Assembly: GCA_023014485.1 (NCBI GenBank)
Contig: JAJOZX010000918.1
Location: 525,001-589,000, forward strand
Direction of reading: 5' to 3'
Length of the DNA stretch: 64,000 nt
DNA from: Bathynomus jamesi
Lineage: Eukaryota; Arthropoda; Malacostraca; Isopoda; Cirolanidae
The position numbers and the translations under genes are program-made. Below, piece after piece: positions 1-12,600 of the stretch (within the stretch, counting starts at the first letter, position 1; each line of letters begins with the position of its first letter). The notes below the pieces were generated by a model. The model searched no databases, was not told the origin of the DNA, and was given only the letters and a program-made list of their open reading frames with translations.

Positions 1-162
1 CACTACTGAGTTATTTTGAATAACTACTGACACTACTGAGTGTCTTAAGTAGATTCTTCGTAGTTAAGATTTCTACATCACAATTGGGTAATTCTAAAAA
101 ATAGGGAATCAAATTTTTTTTCAATACTATCTAACTAATATATATTAATTTTTATTATTTAA

Positions 163-271
163 CCCTTTACGGACGACTGGTACAAATTGGTAACGTTTCA
201 TAACGTTTCATAACGTTTCATATACACGCATTCATAACTTAACCCCCACAAAAAATTCCTTCGCTAAAGGA
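163..271. mobile_element. piggyBac-like MITE, copy 1
   Basis: A short noncoding element is flanked by TTAA at 159-162 and 272-275. Its left end reads CCCTTTACGG and its right end is an imperfect inverse (GCTAAAGG). It contains four tandem copies of TAACGTTTCA. The same left end and the internal TTGGTAACGTTTCA recur at 13740-13830. TTAA duplication with CCC ends is the piggyBac pattern; there is no coding capacity. Confidence 0.5.
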
Positions 272-671
272 TTAATGGATTGGAGCTTATTTGATACAAA
301 ATTAAACCCCGAATGAAAAGTTAATTTAACAAATCGTGTTTGGAATAATTTTTAAACATTAACGTTTATATTTTTTCTTTTTCATACTTTTAAACTCAGT
401 TGTAGATAGTAGATTAGTAAATACTGGTTCAACTTCCTACGATCCCGGCGCGCAACCCTCAACAAAGCGACAACAAAAAAAAAAAATCATTTATCGCAGA
501 ATTAGGCAATGTAGAAAATAGTTCAGTAAAGTAATTACAACAGCCATAAACACCGGGATTCAAAAATATGCCCCATTTACTGGAATGGAGGTGTTTAAGT
601 ACGAATAAATCCCTGGTTATATTCTGGCTGGTAAAAGATCAGTGAGTTAACATCATTTGATTTTTTCTTAT
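272..671. other. no gene seen
   Basis: AT-rich sequence with a short poly-A run near 475-486. No conserved open frame or RNA gene was recognised. Confidence 0.5.
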
Positions 672-990
672 GCTGGAAGGAGGAGCTAAAGGCGAGCTCC
701 CGCAAAAATGTTCTTCCCCTATGTAAGAAGGAGAGAGCCGAAATCAAGGTCTCGGAGGTTCATAATGCCATTTCTTTTATATAAATTTTGAGAAGATTGT
801 GTGTAGTGTATGTGTAGTAGTAGTAGAAGAAAAGAAGTAGAAGTGTGTGACTGTTCACAGGATAGATGAGACACGGTAAAAGATCAGCTAAAGGGGACAG
901 TGACAGGAAAAACGGAGTTCCAGCACTCCTCTCTCCTGCCAAACGTTCCGTTCCCCCGCCCCTTGGTATATTGATGTCTACAATCTCCAC
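672..990 (+). repeat. dispersed repeat R1, copy 1
   Basis: Member of a roughly 340-bp noncoding family with at least six copies in the window. Shared landmarks in order are a GGAGGAGCTAAAGGCGAG-like start, a GAGAGCCGAAATCAAGGTCTC-like block, TTTTGARAAGATTGTGTAGTG, GACTGYTCACA, GGAGTTCCAGCACTCC, and a GGTGTCTACAATCTCC end. I could not assign it to a known class; no coding potential is evident. Confidence 0.65.
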
Positions 991-1771
991 CTTACATATA
1001 TCTTATTGTTATTATATCTTAGTTGGATTTACTCGTATTTTTTTCCGCAAGCTACTAATGCCTCTTTCATTTTATGTTGATAAATAACTTTGCTATCTTT
1101 GAACTTTATTCCTATTGCAATTTACTTTCAAAATGTGTAAATGTCGAGAAGTCAGTTTGACACTATCGAAATGAAAAAATGTAAGGTTGCGCAATTTATA
1201 CCTGGATTCAGGACTGTAACGAGGTAAGTTCCGCAAATCCTTAAAACTTCTCCAAATCCAAAACTGACTTTGGTCTTACGTTGCGGATAAATCCCTAATA
1301 AGTAACAATGGGCGTTCAGGCAACGCGTTTTCGCGATATAAAAACCATTAAACCCGCAGATAAGAACTCTTTCCATCATGAAACAAATAACGAGCTTTCC
1401 CCGAGTGACTTCCCTCGTACACATATCTCCGTCCGATAAAATCGCCCTTCTGGCCCACGTAACATCTCCTGGGCCGCCTCCTTCTGCTTCTACATCAGGA
1501 GAAGTTTGTCGGCGAAATATTTCCGCGAACAAACTTCAGCAGACAAACTTCAACTTTTGGAAGGTTTGAAATTCCGTAGAGAATTTCACTTTAGGGGAAT
1601 TTCCACTCGGACGAAATTCCCTCTATCTCTTTTTTTTTTATCATTACAATTCTGTTAATTGTTTTATACGTTTATATGACAGGAAAGACTTGGGGAAGTT
1701 CACTGTTTTAACACGAATTTTATGGTCAGAATGAACGATGATAAAAATCGCTGTGTTTGCACGTGACATTC

Positions 1772-1773
<2 letters not shown>
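991..1773. other. no gene recognised; locally GC-richer patch
   Basis: From about 1150 to 1570 the base composition is more even and both strands carry overlapping open frames (126 codons minus, 63 codons plus). Neither shows a familiar motif, signal peptide or repeat structure, so I do not call a gene. Confidence 0.4.
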
Positions 1774-1866
<93 letters not shown>

Positions 1867-1936
1867 TTACTTTATGAAGGTTTGAACAACGGTTCAGGAT
1901 CGACGGGCAGCCGACCCTTCTGCAGCATCTCGCCCC

Positions 1937-1971
<35 letters not shown>

Positions 1972-2010
1972 AACATACATACATACATACATACATACAT
2001 ACATAGATGG
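1774..2010. repeat. compound microsatellite
   Basis: (CT)n at 1774-1812 runs directly into (AT)n to 1865. A second (AT)n lies at 1938-1960, followed by (ACAT)n to about 2005. Open frames here are pure repeat translations. Confidence 0.95.
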
Positions 2011-3023
2011 ATAGCTAGATAGATAGAGAGATATTAGCTGTGGAACATTGTAAAAACTATGTATGGAATACAGTACAATATTTGAAATTTCTGTTTCGCC
2101 AATTACGCAAGAATTAATTAAAACTTTAATCCTTGAAATCAGTAATTGGGCGAAAGAACAAGAGAGATGATAAATAATGGATTAGAAAATGAAAAATGAA
2201 AACAAGAAAGAAATATAAAATTGGTGACAAATAAGAATTTACGTTGATGAAACTGTTTGAAACGAGCAGGAAAGAGGTTACATGAAAACTATTGTCCCCA
2301 ATGCACTTTAGAAGACCCTTCGAGGCAATTACAAAAGAGTGTAAACAATACAATGTCTCTTTATCTTCGCTAAGAAGAATTTTATACAGATTAAAATCTT
2401 AAGATTTTTTCCACATTTGTCCACATTTTTTCCACATTTTACCAAGATTTTTTCCACATTTTACCAAGATTTATGAACGGGACTACGCGGCTGTTTCGTT
2501 GTTCACAGGAACACTTTTATGAATGGCGAACAGCAAATGACATGCAGCAGGGATATGTGTAATGGCAGTCATTAAGCGGGAAATAGCCGTTGATATAATC
2601 TTGCAGCCTTACGGTGGTTTCGCGCCAAGATTCAGCATCGTGTGCCGGAAGTTGGGTTTGAGGTTTTGTATGCATGGGTAGTAAGGCAACTTTACGTAAA
2701 ATAATTAAATAACCAAAGGTTCTTTCGCAAGAATTAGAACGAGAAAAAAAAAAACGGGGGTTTTTTTTTTTTTTTTATTAAGAGATTACCGCTCGAGTCT
2801 GGTTTTTAACTTTCGTATATCGAGTGTATAAGTATTGTTGGTTAAGAACCTCATTTTCTCTTATGAATAGAGTCTCCTCCCTTTGTTTAATGGATAGAAA
2901 AACACAGTTGATACACTTTCCGTTCGTGGTTACACGCTTTTTTCTGTCATCTCCCAATTCACGACCCACTTTATATAAACAAGCTTCAGTAAATAGTGTA
3001 TACGGAAGTCTCCTGTAATTTAT

Positions 3024-3030
<7 letters not shown>
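2011..3030. other. no gene seen; short tandem repeat at 2400-2472
   Basis: About 1 kb without recognisable genes. At 2400-2472 a unit around TTTTTCCACATTTTACCAAGA is repeated between two and three times. A poly-A/poly-T stretch lies at 2744-2778. Confidence 0.5.
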
Positions 3031-3063
<33 letters not shown>

Positions 3064-3149
3064 CACTTTTTTACATATACTTTTAATTTTTCCGTGATAG
3101 TTTTAATTTTGTACAAATTTTAATGTTTGCCGTAGACGTAGAACGTAAA

Positions 3150-3180
<31 letters not shown>

Positions 3181-3204
3181 TAATCTTTAATATTGATATT
3201 TCAT

Positions 3205-3262
<58 letters not shown>
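3031..3262. repeat. microsatellite cluster
   Basis: (AT)n at 3031-3060, (AAT)n at about 3150-3181, and (CT)n at 3208-3262. Confidence 0.9.
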
Positions 3263-3263
<1 letters not shown>

Positions 3264-3943
3264 AACATTTACACCGCCCGACCTAACTTCAGGTAAAAAT
3301 TTATAAATGAAGATCGCCTTTTATTTTTCTTGTATAGAATATTGCTTCGTTTTTCGCCCTCCGTTTTGGGATACCCCTTTTCCGATGCGAAATGATGAAG
3401 AACTAACGTGACATTCGCTCTGTGTTTCTCGTTCATTATTCGCCTTTCACGGTGTGGTCTTCTCAGCATTTGGTCGCCCAACCCGTCGCCATCAATTCGC
3501 GACAGCATTATTCAGCCGAAGATAAAACGAAGTCATGCCTAAGACCCGTAAAATAAAGCCATAATAGAGCGGCACCGGGAAACAAACGGTGCTACTCTTC
3601 TCATTTTCCTCCTGACCAGATGTAAAGATTGGTTTATGAACGCCTTTACTATAACGAACGTTCACCTTTTTTGTGCGTGTGCGTGTGCGTGTGCGTGTGA
3701 GTAGTACGTCGCGTGTCCTGAAGAGAATTTTACAAATTTCATTTGCTCGAGAACGTCCTTCCTTCCTCCTTTTGTCGATGGAAAGGAAAGGGCATTCATG
3801 ATTTTATCGCCTTTCAACACTTTTTTAAATGGGCACTAAATTTATTCAATAATAATATGTAATTTTACGTATAAATATAAATATATATATATATATCTAT
3901 ATCAGTGGCGATCGATGACATGTATAGGGAAGCATGCATAGCC

Positions 3944-3997
<54 letters not shown>

Positions 3998-5446
3998 ACA
4001 AAGTATACACCAACCTCTTTTATTTACACACCAGCTCTATTCTCTATTCCCCGCGAAGAGGGCGGAGGAGGAAGGGGATGGGCAGTTGACGAACGACATT
4101 AACCTCAATATAACAAATTCACTTTGATTTACTCATAATTAAGCAAACTCTAATTACAATTATCTTGTATTTCTTCTTCTAAAAATATATTTGGTAATAA
4201 TTGCCAGTTATTTAGTTATTTAATGCTATAAACTCATTAATTAAGCGCTTTAAATGGATTCTGTTAGCATAATAGTAGGAATAAGCAACTTTCTAAGTTG
4301 CTTCCACGATCCACGTCTTGCCTAAAGAAATGAATGCGTTATGGGTCTGTGTTTCCATCGGTGAATATTTTTTATTCTTTTAAGACATAATATTAATTCA
4401 TCCCCAAGTATAGCGATCAATAATTTTATTGTACATAAATTATTACATTTATACTATCGTATAAGCAGTGAAATTATTGGTGAATTGATACAATTTTTAT
4501 AAAACACGAATATAGTAAGTCAAACAAAAGAAGCAATTCTCAAGGTTGCTTCCATTGGCGCCCGTCTCGACGCAACAAAATTATTGCTCTCCCCTCCTTT
4601 TTCAATGCACTGATTTGGATTTCGAGCTTTTTGTATTAAAAAACTATTTGAAAGGAGTATAGTCTAGTGGTAATTTATCATAATTTTATCGTCATTAATT
4701 GTTTAACAGCGCTTCTAATCATTTAAGTGGGGAAACAATGCTTCCATTGCTTCCATGGACCGAACGCCATTGAATTATATATATACATACTGTACATGAT
4801 GATCAAATTCAACCTTTTTCAAGTTCCAACCGAAATAGCATTTACGCTAAGCAGCGAATGGATTTTAACACCATTAAAATTGAATTTGTACTGAATATAA
4901 ATGGACACCTTTTGACCCAAACGTTTTTTTTTTAAATTTAGTATTTTCAGCTAATCGTTTGGAAGGGAATGGGCCAAATCAAAAGAAAGAAAATATCTTT
5001 TAAAGATTATATCACCTTTACGCAGGAATACATCAAAACGTATGACTCAAAGTAAACGAATACTCGCGTGTATTCACTGAGCGAACATTCCATTGTATGC
5101 TCGGAATATAGAAATAAATAACTAAAAAATCCAAGAGTTTATGGCAACTGACTATACATAAATCGTCAGTTAATTTTTTCATAATTGATTTCGATCGACG
5201 GACGTGGAACTCAGAGAAAAATATTTGGGTGCAGCAACCATATTATTGGCTAACCAACTGAACTATTCATTCCAGCAATTTAAGTTTGTTACCAGAAAAA
5301 TAACCGTGGTTAGTAATCGCGTGTTTCGATTAACCAGTTGTATTGACTAGCAAATAGTTGATCCGTACGTTTTGGTTGTTTTAACTAAACATCGTTCTCT
5401 GTAAACTCTTTGTCGAGTCAAGTGAATTAGATAAATTTAATATTAA
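3263..5446. other. no gene seen
   Basis: A GTGCGT tract lies near 3673-3700 and long (TA)n at 3945-3992. The rest is unremarkable AT-rich sequence with no recognisable exon or transposon end. Confidence 0.45.
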
Positions 5447-5533
5447 CCCGTTAACGCCGAACGTTTTTGTAGAGTTAAGTCTAAATGCGTGTATTTAAAA
5501 CGTTACGTATTCGACCCAGTCGGCGTTAGAGGG
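5447..5533. mobile_element. piggyBac-like mini-MITE (87 bp)
   Basis: TTAA occurs immediately outside both ends (5443-5446 and 5534-5537). The left end CCCGTTAACGCCGA is the imperfect inverse of the right end TCGGCGTTAGAGGG. It is too short to code. Confidence 0.6.
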
Positions 5534-5690
5534 TTAAAATGGATACCTTGCCGTTACAGGCAACGTAATACAGACGATTTAAATAATATAGACCTATGGA
5601 GTATGAAGGTCTCAATAAAGTGGATTTAGTTCCTTAAAATGCAAGAATTTTTGATCACTTGATGAGCTTCTTCACGTGTAAGAAAATTCC

Positions 5691-5694
<4 letters not shown>

Positions 5695-5722
<28 letters not shown>

Positions 5723-5842
5723 TAACATTATTATTATTTCCCTTCTTACTTTAACGAGAAAGTTATCAGTTAGTTTAAATACTCCCCGATAATGAGATTA
5801 ACATTATCACTCTTTGATATATTTACAATCCGAATGACGCAC

Positions 5843-5882
<40 letters not shown>

Positions 5883-5910
5883 TAGTGTGTGTGTGTGTGT
5901 GTGTGTGTCT
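5695..5910. repeat. microsatellite cluster
   Basis: (ATT)n at about 5693-5720 and (AT)n with (GT)n at 5846-5908. Confidence 0.9.
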
Positions 5911-6277
5911 CTAACAATCCGGCTTTTTTATTGTCATATCAGCAAAGTCTCATTCAGCGAACCACAAACGATAACATTTGTCGCGTGTTATACGACTGTG
6001 CAAGAGGTACAGACCTGGTAATTATATATCACGTAAGTTAGGAGTTGTATAACTCTCGGATAACGGTAGATAATAATTTGAAATAACCCCAAAATACTGA
6101 TCATTTTATGACTTTATAACTGAAAGAGTTGTTTAAATGGAACGATACTGAGTAATTGCGTAAAATTACTTATTTTTTATAATTTTAAATGCGCCCATTT
6201 TAATTTCAGATTGGAGTAATTAAAAGTAATCATGCTGCACCCGTTACTGTATCGTATATATATATATATATATATAT

Positions 6278-6393
6278 TAGTGGTGCACCGATTAATCGGT
6301 ATCGGCACCTGGCCATGCCGATATTAGGAAAATACCTGGCATGGCCGATTAATCGGGATCCAGGTGCCGATACCGATTAATCGGTGCCCACTA
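6278..6393. mobile_element. hAT-type palindromic MITE in (TA)n
   Basis: The ends TAGTGGTGCACCGATTAATC and its near-exact inverse (GATTAATCGGTGCCCACTA) flank a fold-back core rich in CCGAT and ATCGG. The element sits inside a (TA)n tract, so its target duplication cannot be read. TAGTGGTGCACCGAT-type ends are typical of hAT non-autonomous elements; the class call is inference. Confidence 0.65.
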
Positions 6394-6599
6394 ATATATA
6401 TATATATACGTCTAAGTATTTTTGCCTTCAAAATTCATTTATAAAAATGTTATACTAAATTATGTGTACTGATAGGTTACTTATTACATATTATGTGTAC
6501 TGATAGGTTAGTTATCACTTGAAGTCATGCGTGATCCAAAATTGCGAATACTTCAAATAAAAATGTCATTAATGATAATAATAATGATAATAATAATAA

Positions 6600-6775
6600 T
6601 GTTTGGGGTTGTTTAACTTCCTTTGTAACAGCAGAAAAAGTGATGGGATCGAAGGGGTATATAAAATTTTACATGCGATTCGAACTACGGGTCACTAGTC
6701 ACTACATCATCTGAACGTTACCCACCCATTAACTGAACAGAGATCTAACGTCGCTTAACCTCGCTGATCTAATGA
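6600..6775 (-). mobile_element. 5S rRNA-like SINE, copy 1
   Basis: On the minus strand the 5' part reads GATCAGCGAGGTTAAGCGAC then a segment ending TTAATGGGTGGGTAAC. This follows the internal control region of 5S rRNA (box A GATCACCGAAGTTAAGC and box C GGATGGGTGACC) with changes. The body then shares GTTCGAATCGCATG and a TTAAACAACCCC-type tail with the copy at 60085-60275. It is 5'-truncated relative to a 5S gene. Confidence 0.55.
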
Positions 6776-6965
6776 GAAGCAGTGTTTGTAACGTGGGCAT
6801 GACGTAGTCCAATGGGAAAACGCTAATTTAATATAATTTAACATAACCGACCTTAATCTAACCCAAGTCTGAGGCGGTAAAGCCGTGGATGAAAGTGGAA
6901 ATGGTATTAAAATGAGAACAGACGTCATACATTTCTCTCTTTTAATGTTTTTTTATGAACGTACA

Positions 6966-7345
6966 CTTTTTTAGCCAAGGGCGAACGCCCACAGTAATGC
7001 CCCCCCCCCCTCCCCAAATTCCATAGAAAGAGAAGAGAGCCAAAATATGAAAAACCGTTCTTCTTATTATTTTTAAATTTTGACAAGAGTGTGTGGTGTG
7101 TAAAATGTATGTATGTATGTATGTGTAGTGAGGAGAAGGTGGGAGAAGTGTGTGTGTTTGAGAGCATGCTAGACTGCTCACAAGTTAGATGAGACAAGGA
7201 AAAAGATCAGCTAAGGAGAACAATGACAGGAGAAACGGGAATTCCAGCACTCCCTATCTCCCCCTTAACGTCGCCCCCACCCTCCATCCCCGACCCAGAG
7301 TAATTCCCTGGTCGATTGGTGTCTACAATCTACTCTTCCAAACTC
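6966..7345 (+). repeat. dispersed repeat R1, copy 2
   Basis: Shares the R1 landmarks: GCCAAGGGCGAACGCCC near the start, a (TATG)n internal tract, GACTGCTCACAAGTTAGATG, GGAATTCCAGCACTCCC, and GTGTCTACAATCTACTC at the end. A poly-C run lies at 7001-7010. Confidence 0.65.
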
Positions 7346-8130
7346 CAATTTGGGTTTAAAGCCCAAATATTAACAAAAATTACTTAAAAAACTCAAAGCA
7401 CTATCAAATTAGATTGAAATTTAACTTCTTAATAACAAAACTGCAAAATGCTGAACTGTAATCATGTAATATTAATGTAATGTACGTAATTTATTATGAA
7501 CTTCGAACCAACATCAAAATTAGCAATGTTTTTAGCAGTTCAGCAACAACATCTGAATAATGTTACCTTCAATTTTAATGTTATTAAACATTAGCAAAAC
7601 CAGACTTTAGTTTTCAAATACACTCTTTCATAAGTAAAATACGAAATAAATGAGGAAAAAATTGAATATATCTTTCGATGTGTTCAAAAAATATATATAC
7701 TGTATATATTTTTTTAAATTTTTGGTTTCTTGAAATGCTATTAACGACAAAATTTTATTCGCCATTTCGTTCTTCATTTGAATAATCTTAAATATGTCAT
7801 TTTCCATATATATATATATATAAGGACTTTTTGAACGGTCTGTACATCAGTGTATCGTATCTTTACACATACATTATTGCATAGCGGTGCTTCACCTATT
7901 GTACCTTTTAAAATGGAAATGACACATTTAAAATTAATAAAATTGCATTTACGAAATAATGTTTATTTTTCAGCTCCGTTTACAAAACGAATGAAAAGAA
8001 AACAACAAAAAGAAATGAATAATTCGTACAAAGAATTGTTTACGAATACTGCGTAGGTATCTTCTGCGCAAATACCTTATAAACACCTTCTTCGTTCAAA
8101 AATACAGAAAATGTTGCTCACTCAACTGAC
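7346..8130. other. no gene seen
   Basis: AT-rich. A small perfect palindrome around AATTTGGGTTTAAAGCCCAA lies at about 7349-7370. No exon was recognised. Confidence 0.5.
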
Positions 8131-8290
8131 CAGCGTCAGTAACTTCATTTCCCTATAAGCGAAGTAGACACCGAGATCGGGGGTTCGAATCCCGATTGTA
8201 CTGGTTGATAATAATCCAGGAGTTAGAACCATAAAACGCGATCGTCTGGGATGAGCGCTGTGCCTGGCCCTCGTCACCTTACTAATTTAA
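8131..8290 (+). mobile_element. tRNA-derived SINE (family S1), copy 1
   Basis: S1 head CAGCGTCAGTAAC (A-box region), then a B box in GGGGTTCGAATCCC, then the S1 tail CCAGGAGTTAG and a short TGCCTGGCCCTC block. Five further copies are in the window. Confidence 0.7.
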
Positions 8291-8759
8291 CTGAAAGTAT
8301 TTTAAGACTCGTCCGAAGGTACTATACATTAAACCTAAGAAAATTGTACAATATAACAACCAACAACCATTTAAAAAATGTTTAAAAAATAGTTAATTAT
8401 GAGGAAGATCGGAAGCTTCTCATACCCTACTTTTAACATTAACATAAATGGTTAATATAACGCGTAAAACTCGCAAACTGACGATGAATGAAAGATTTAC
8501 ATCAAATTACGTCAGTATTACGTCAGTTATAAATAAACGTTCTTTTTCAGTCAAGTTTATTTTTATTAACAATACAAGAATTTAACAATTTTTTTAATCA
8601 TAATTTTAATTAACTGAACCTAAATTTATTCTAATGTTAATTAAAGGAAATAGATTAGGAATAAATATAAGGAAATTAAATGAAGTATAATATATATATA
8701 TATGACAGGACATTAAAGCGTATTAAAAGAAATAAAGTTTAATGGTTAATTTAACATAC
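8291..8759. other. no gene seen
   Basis: AT-rich spacer with a short (TA)n at about 8688-8703. Nothing recognised. Confidence 0.5.
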
Positions 8760-8931
8760 CTTCCAAGTGTTGCCATAAATCGTTTACCGAATTTTGACCA
8801 TGAGTTTGGGTGACTGTTTCATCTATCATTTTAGGATACTCGGGTGCATTGCCGCGTAAATAGTAAGCCAATTGAGACTGCATACGAAGCCTATCTCTAC
8901 GCGCCTTCTGCGCACCTGTTACAGTTCCTTT
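8760..8931 (-). CDS. orphan coding-like exon, product unknown
   Basis: A 57-codon minus-strand open segment with strongly protein-like composition; it contains QKARRDRLRMQSQLAYYL and later NAPEYPKMIDETV and VNDLWQHLE. It ends at a good splice donor (GGAAG then GTATGT, donor bases 8754-8759), leaving phase 1. Upstream, in the same frame, an ATG at 8953-8955 starts seven codons that stop at TAG (8932-8934). So either the exon begins at an acceptor ending in that TAG, or translation starts at the internal ATG (8881-8883), or this is a disabled first exon. No matching upstream or downstream exon was found in the window. I do not recognise the family. The density of conserved-looking polar and aromatic residues is the main argument that it is real. 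Confidence 0.4.
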
Positions 8932-10061
8932 CTACGTCTCGGTCTCGGTCGTCATAATCATGTTAAGAAGTAATCAAAGTGCCGAACTCTAAAATCTACC
9001 TTCTACTTTAATTCCATCTCTACGAACTGATTTAAGCACCACTTTAATTATACTATTTCAGTTCCTAATTCAATCCGACGTTCATCGTTTCGATGTAATT
9101 TATATTAACGCGTAAAAAATTCATTACGTGCGCAAAAACATTGGGTAATGAAATAGATTTAGACTTAATTGAAAAGAGTTCCTGAGACAGCGCGCGAAAT
9201 GTCTCGCTTGTTTTTCACGCTTCCACGAATAAATAATTGGATCAATTAATTTATTATTTATTATTTTGGCAAACGAGTGACAGTTTCTTGATTCGAGTTT
9301 CTGTGAGTGAATTCCGGCCCTGAACTGCCAAAGGAGGACCCGTCTTGGCTCTACGGAGTGGCATTCCAAACTGGCAAGAGAATTCCTCTCTGCTTCTCGG
9401 GCGGTGGCACTCACAGTGCCTATGGGGCTGAGGGGAAAGAGGAAGGGGGGGGAAACATGTTGAATGGGAAATGTGTGCAGCATATATATATATATATATA
9501 ATGTTTCATTGCGTTATGAAACTGATTCTGTCCACCTTTTTGAACTCTGAATAGCCATAATCTGCCTTTGAAAAAAAAAAAAAGCATAAATTTATGAAGT
9601 AACAAACTTGGCGTGTAAAATTCACTTCGCTTTAATCTTATACGAGGAACATTAGCCCAAGTTTTGGTGTATTTCAAAATTTATATACTTAATGGCCCTA
9701 CGAGAAAATCAAAGCGGAATTTATACTGCGTATATTATTATAAGGATGTCGCTTCTCATATTAGATCGTTACAGAGGAAAGAGTGAAAGCTATTTTTTTT
9801 TTCAATTTACGTGTAATTATTATTATTTTTATAAAGCTTCCGTTCGAACCAAAATGAAATTATTTTACTCCATCTTTGTCTATTATATTCAGTCTGTCCC
9901 GAGAGAAACCCAATCTATTTCCGACTTCTTGCCATATTAAAGGCAAAAAACACATTTCGAGAATGAATTTTATCATTATTAAATTATTAAAATTGATGGT
10001 AAGTTGTGGATACCGAAATTCTTGCTTTTTACATACTGTACGTACGAATATTCTAATATCC

Positions 10062-10069
<8 letters not shown>
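8932..10069. other. no gene recognised
   Basis: Overlapping open frames on both strands at 9124-9500 show no known motif. Short (TA)n occurs at 9481-9500. No splice-consistent exon was found. Confidence 0.4.

Positions 10070-10102
<33 letters not shown>
10070..10102. repeat. (TA)n at LINE copy A 5' junction
   Basis: The microsatellite directly abuts the first LINE base. An equivalent tract abuts the 3' end from 12622. Confidence 0.9.
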
Positions 10103-10105
<3 letters not shown>

Positions 10106-10711
10106 CAGGTAAAAATGCTACTAGCTTTAGCTGATGAATTTATGTTAACGCAAGAAATAACAGAAAACACAAGAAAAAACAACTGCCTAGATTTGGTATT
10201 CACAAACAACAGTAATCTAATTGATAATGTAGAAATCTCCCCAACTATGATATCAGACCACAATATCATTGAAATAACAACTAATATAAAGGCAACAGGA
10301 AAGGAAAGAACACGCACAACAGAACGAAGCAAATTCGAAATTTTTAATTTTCACTCCAAAGCTATAAACTGGGAAGATGTGACATCCAGCATGGAAGTAA
10401 TAGATTGGAAAACCATTTTCAAGGCCAAGACAACGGAAGAGATGCTAATGACGTTAGAGGAGAAGACGTTAGAAATTGTGGAAAAACATGTCCCAAAGAG
10501 ACAACAAAGAGGAAAGAGAAGCAGGTTCGAAAGACAAAAGAGGGCATTGTTCCGAAAGAGAAAAAGAGTGACTGCAAAATTAAGTAATTGTAAAGATAAC
10601 AACATCAGAAAAATATTAAATGATAAACTACAAAGTATCGATGTCGTCATACAGGAACAAATCGAGAAGCATACAGAAAAAGAAGAAGACGACGCTATAG
10701 AAGCGATATAG
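10103..10711 (+). pseudogene. LINE copy A: endonuclease C-terminal region and linker
   Basis: The open frame contains CLDLVFTNN and SDHNIIEI, the final motifs of the apurinic endonuclease domain of non-LTR elements, followed by a basic linker (RFERQKRALFRKRKR). The N-terminal catalytic part is missing because the copy is truncated. The frame stops at TAG 10709-10711, but homology continues (VNSKYFYNFAKRK), so that stop is a lesion. Confidence 0.8.
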
Positions 10712-12600
10712 GTTAACTCAAAGTACTTCTATAATTTCGCAAAAAGAAAGTCGAAAAACTAAGCGACTATCGGACCTTTAAAAAATGAGAACAGTGATTT
10801 ATCTGATGATCTAACAGAAGTATCTGAAATATTAAAAGCTCAGTATGAATCATCTTTCAGTATCCCAAAAACTGACAAATTGATTTGCGATAGAAACGCG
10901 TTCTTTGAAAAGAACCACAAGGGGAAAGTATAACGGATTTCGACTTTACGACGGATGATATTACACAAGCCATAGGGAAACTAAAAACACACTCAGCGGC
11001 AGGACCGGATAAATGGAATGCCACACTGATCAAAAACTGCAAGAATGCAATTGCTGAGCCCCTATACTGGATATGGAGACGATCATTAGACACGGGAGAA
11101 ATACCGGGCATCCTGAAGAGCGCGAACATAGTCCCAATATATAAAGGAGGAGATCGATCTTAGGCCAAAAACTATAGACCAGTGTCGCTTACATCTCATC
11201 TCACTAAAATATTTGAAAGAATAGTTAGACAGAAAATCTATGACTTTTTGGAAACTCAGAAAAAATTCAATGATAACCAACACGGGTTTCGATCAGGCAG
11301 ATCATGCCTATCACAACTAATGGAACGCTACAACAACATTATTGATTCACTTGAAAGTAATGAAAACTATGATGTACTATACACAGACTTTGCTAAAGCG
11401 TTCGACAAGTGTGACCACGGAATCATAATACATAAACTGAAATATATGGGAATAACAGGAAAAGTAGGGAAATGGATATATAATTTCCTTAGTGAGCGGA
11501 GGCAAGTCGTTACAGTACAAGGAGTATCTTCATCAGAATCAGAGGTTCTCAGCTCAGTACCACAAGGAACAGTATTAGCTCCACTACTCTTCATAATCAT
11601 GCTAACTGACATAGATGAGGACGTTACCAGAGACAGCACAGTAACATCCTTTGCGGATGACACAAAGATCAGTAGAAAAATAAGAAACCCAGAAGACATA
11701 GGATCTCTACAAACCGACATAAACAAAATCTACAAGTGGACTGAAGACAACAATATGAAGTTTAACACCGAGAAATTTCAGCTATTACGGTACGGAAAAA
11801 GAGAAGACCTAAAGTGCATGGAATATTATACCCCAAATGGACAGGAAATTCAGAGAAATTCCAGAGCAAAAGATTTAGGGGTTGTAATGACAGATGATGC
11901 GAAATTTGAAACACAAAATAAGATAGCAGTAAACAGAGCAAAGAGAATAACGGGTCAGATATTGAGAACCTTTAAACGAAGGGATAGGAATGTAATGATT
12001 CCTCTACTGAAAACCCTGATCATACCCAAATTAGAATACTGCTCGGTCCTAACTTCCCCATATAAAAAAGAAGACATTAGACAGCTGGAGGGGATCCAAA
12101 GAAGCTTCACAGCCAAGATCAATGGGTGCAAAGAACTAAATTACTGGGAAAGGTTACGAGAACTAGACCTATATTCACTGGAAAGGAGAAGAGAGAGATA
12201 CACCATTATTTACACTTGGAAAATAATGGAGAAACTAGTCCCTAATCTTACTCTGAATCCCATAACTCCCCAAACAACGATGGAAAGTAGAAGCGGTAGA
12301 CTGTGTCGTATTCCCAAATTGAAGGCGAGACAGGGAACATCCTTAACCCTGAAAGAAAATAGTTTTGTAGTGAGAGGAACAAAACTGTTTAATCAGTTGC
12401 CCAAAGACCTAAGAAACACGAAGGGAGTTGCAGTGGAAATCTTCAAAAGAAGACTAGACGCCTGACTCAGAACAATCCCCGATGAGCCGGGCGTACCTGG
12501 CTATGTGAGGTGGAGAGCGCAAGAATCCAACTCACTACTTCACCAGGCCAACTCGAGAGGAGGGGAGACAAGCTTGACCTTTGCGAAATGAGAAATCATC
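10712..12600 (+). pseudogene. LINE copy A: reverse transcriptase and C-terminus, with several lesions
   Basis: The main open part is 11182-12465. It shows NQHGFRSGRSC, YTDFAKAFDKCDH, SSVPQGTVLAPLLF and the catalytic FADDTK box. Upstream, RT homology (SAAGPDKWNATLIKN, GEIPGILKSANIV) is broken by a frame change near 10930 and a TAG at 11162-11164. At the C-terminus the TGA at 12463-12465 replaces a Trp codon: the sequence continues LRTIPDEPGVPGYVRW, matching copy B, which has Trp there. I count about four or five disabling changes, so this copy is dead. Confidence 0.85.

Noticed and set aside
1152..1569. Overlapping open frames of 126 codons (minus) and 63 codons (plus) in a GC-richer patch
   Set aside because: No motif, splice support or codon pattern; the frames overlap on opposite strands, as expected by chance in balanced composition.
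3269..3508. 79-codon minus-strand frame
   Set aside because: No recognisable family and no splice context; it borders a (CT)n tract.
9124..9483. 119-codon minus-strand frame and overlapping plus-strand frame
   Set aside because: No motif; the composition is not protein-like over its length and the frame ends in microsatellite DNA.
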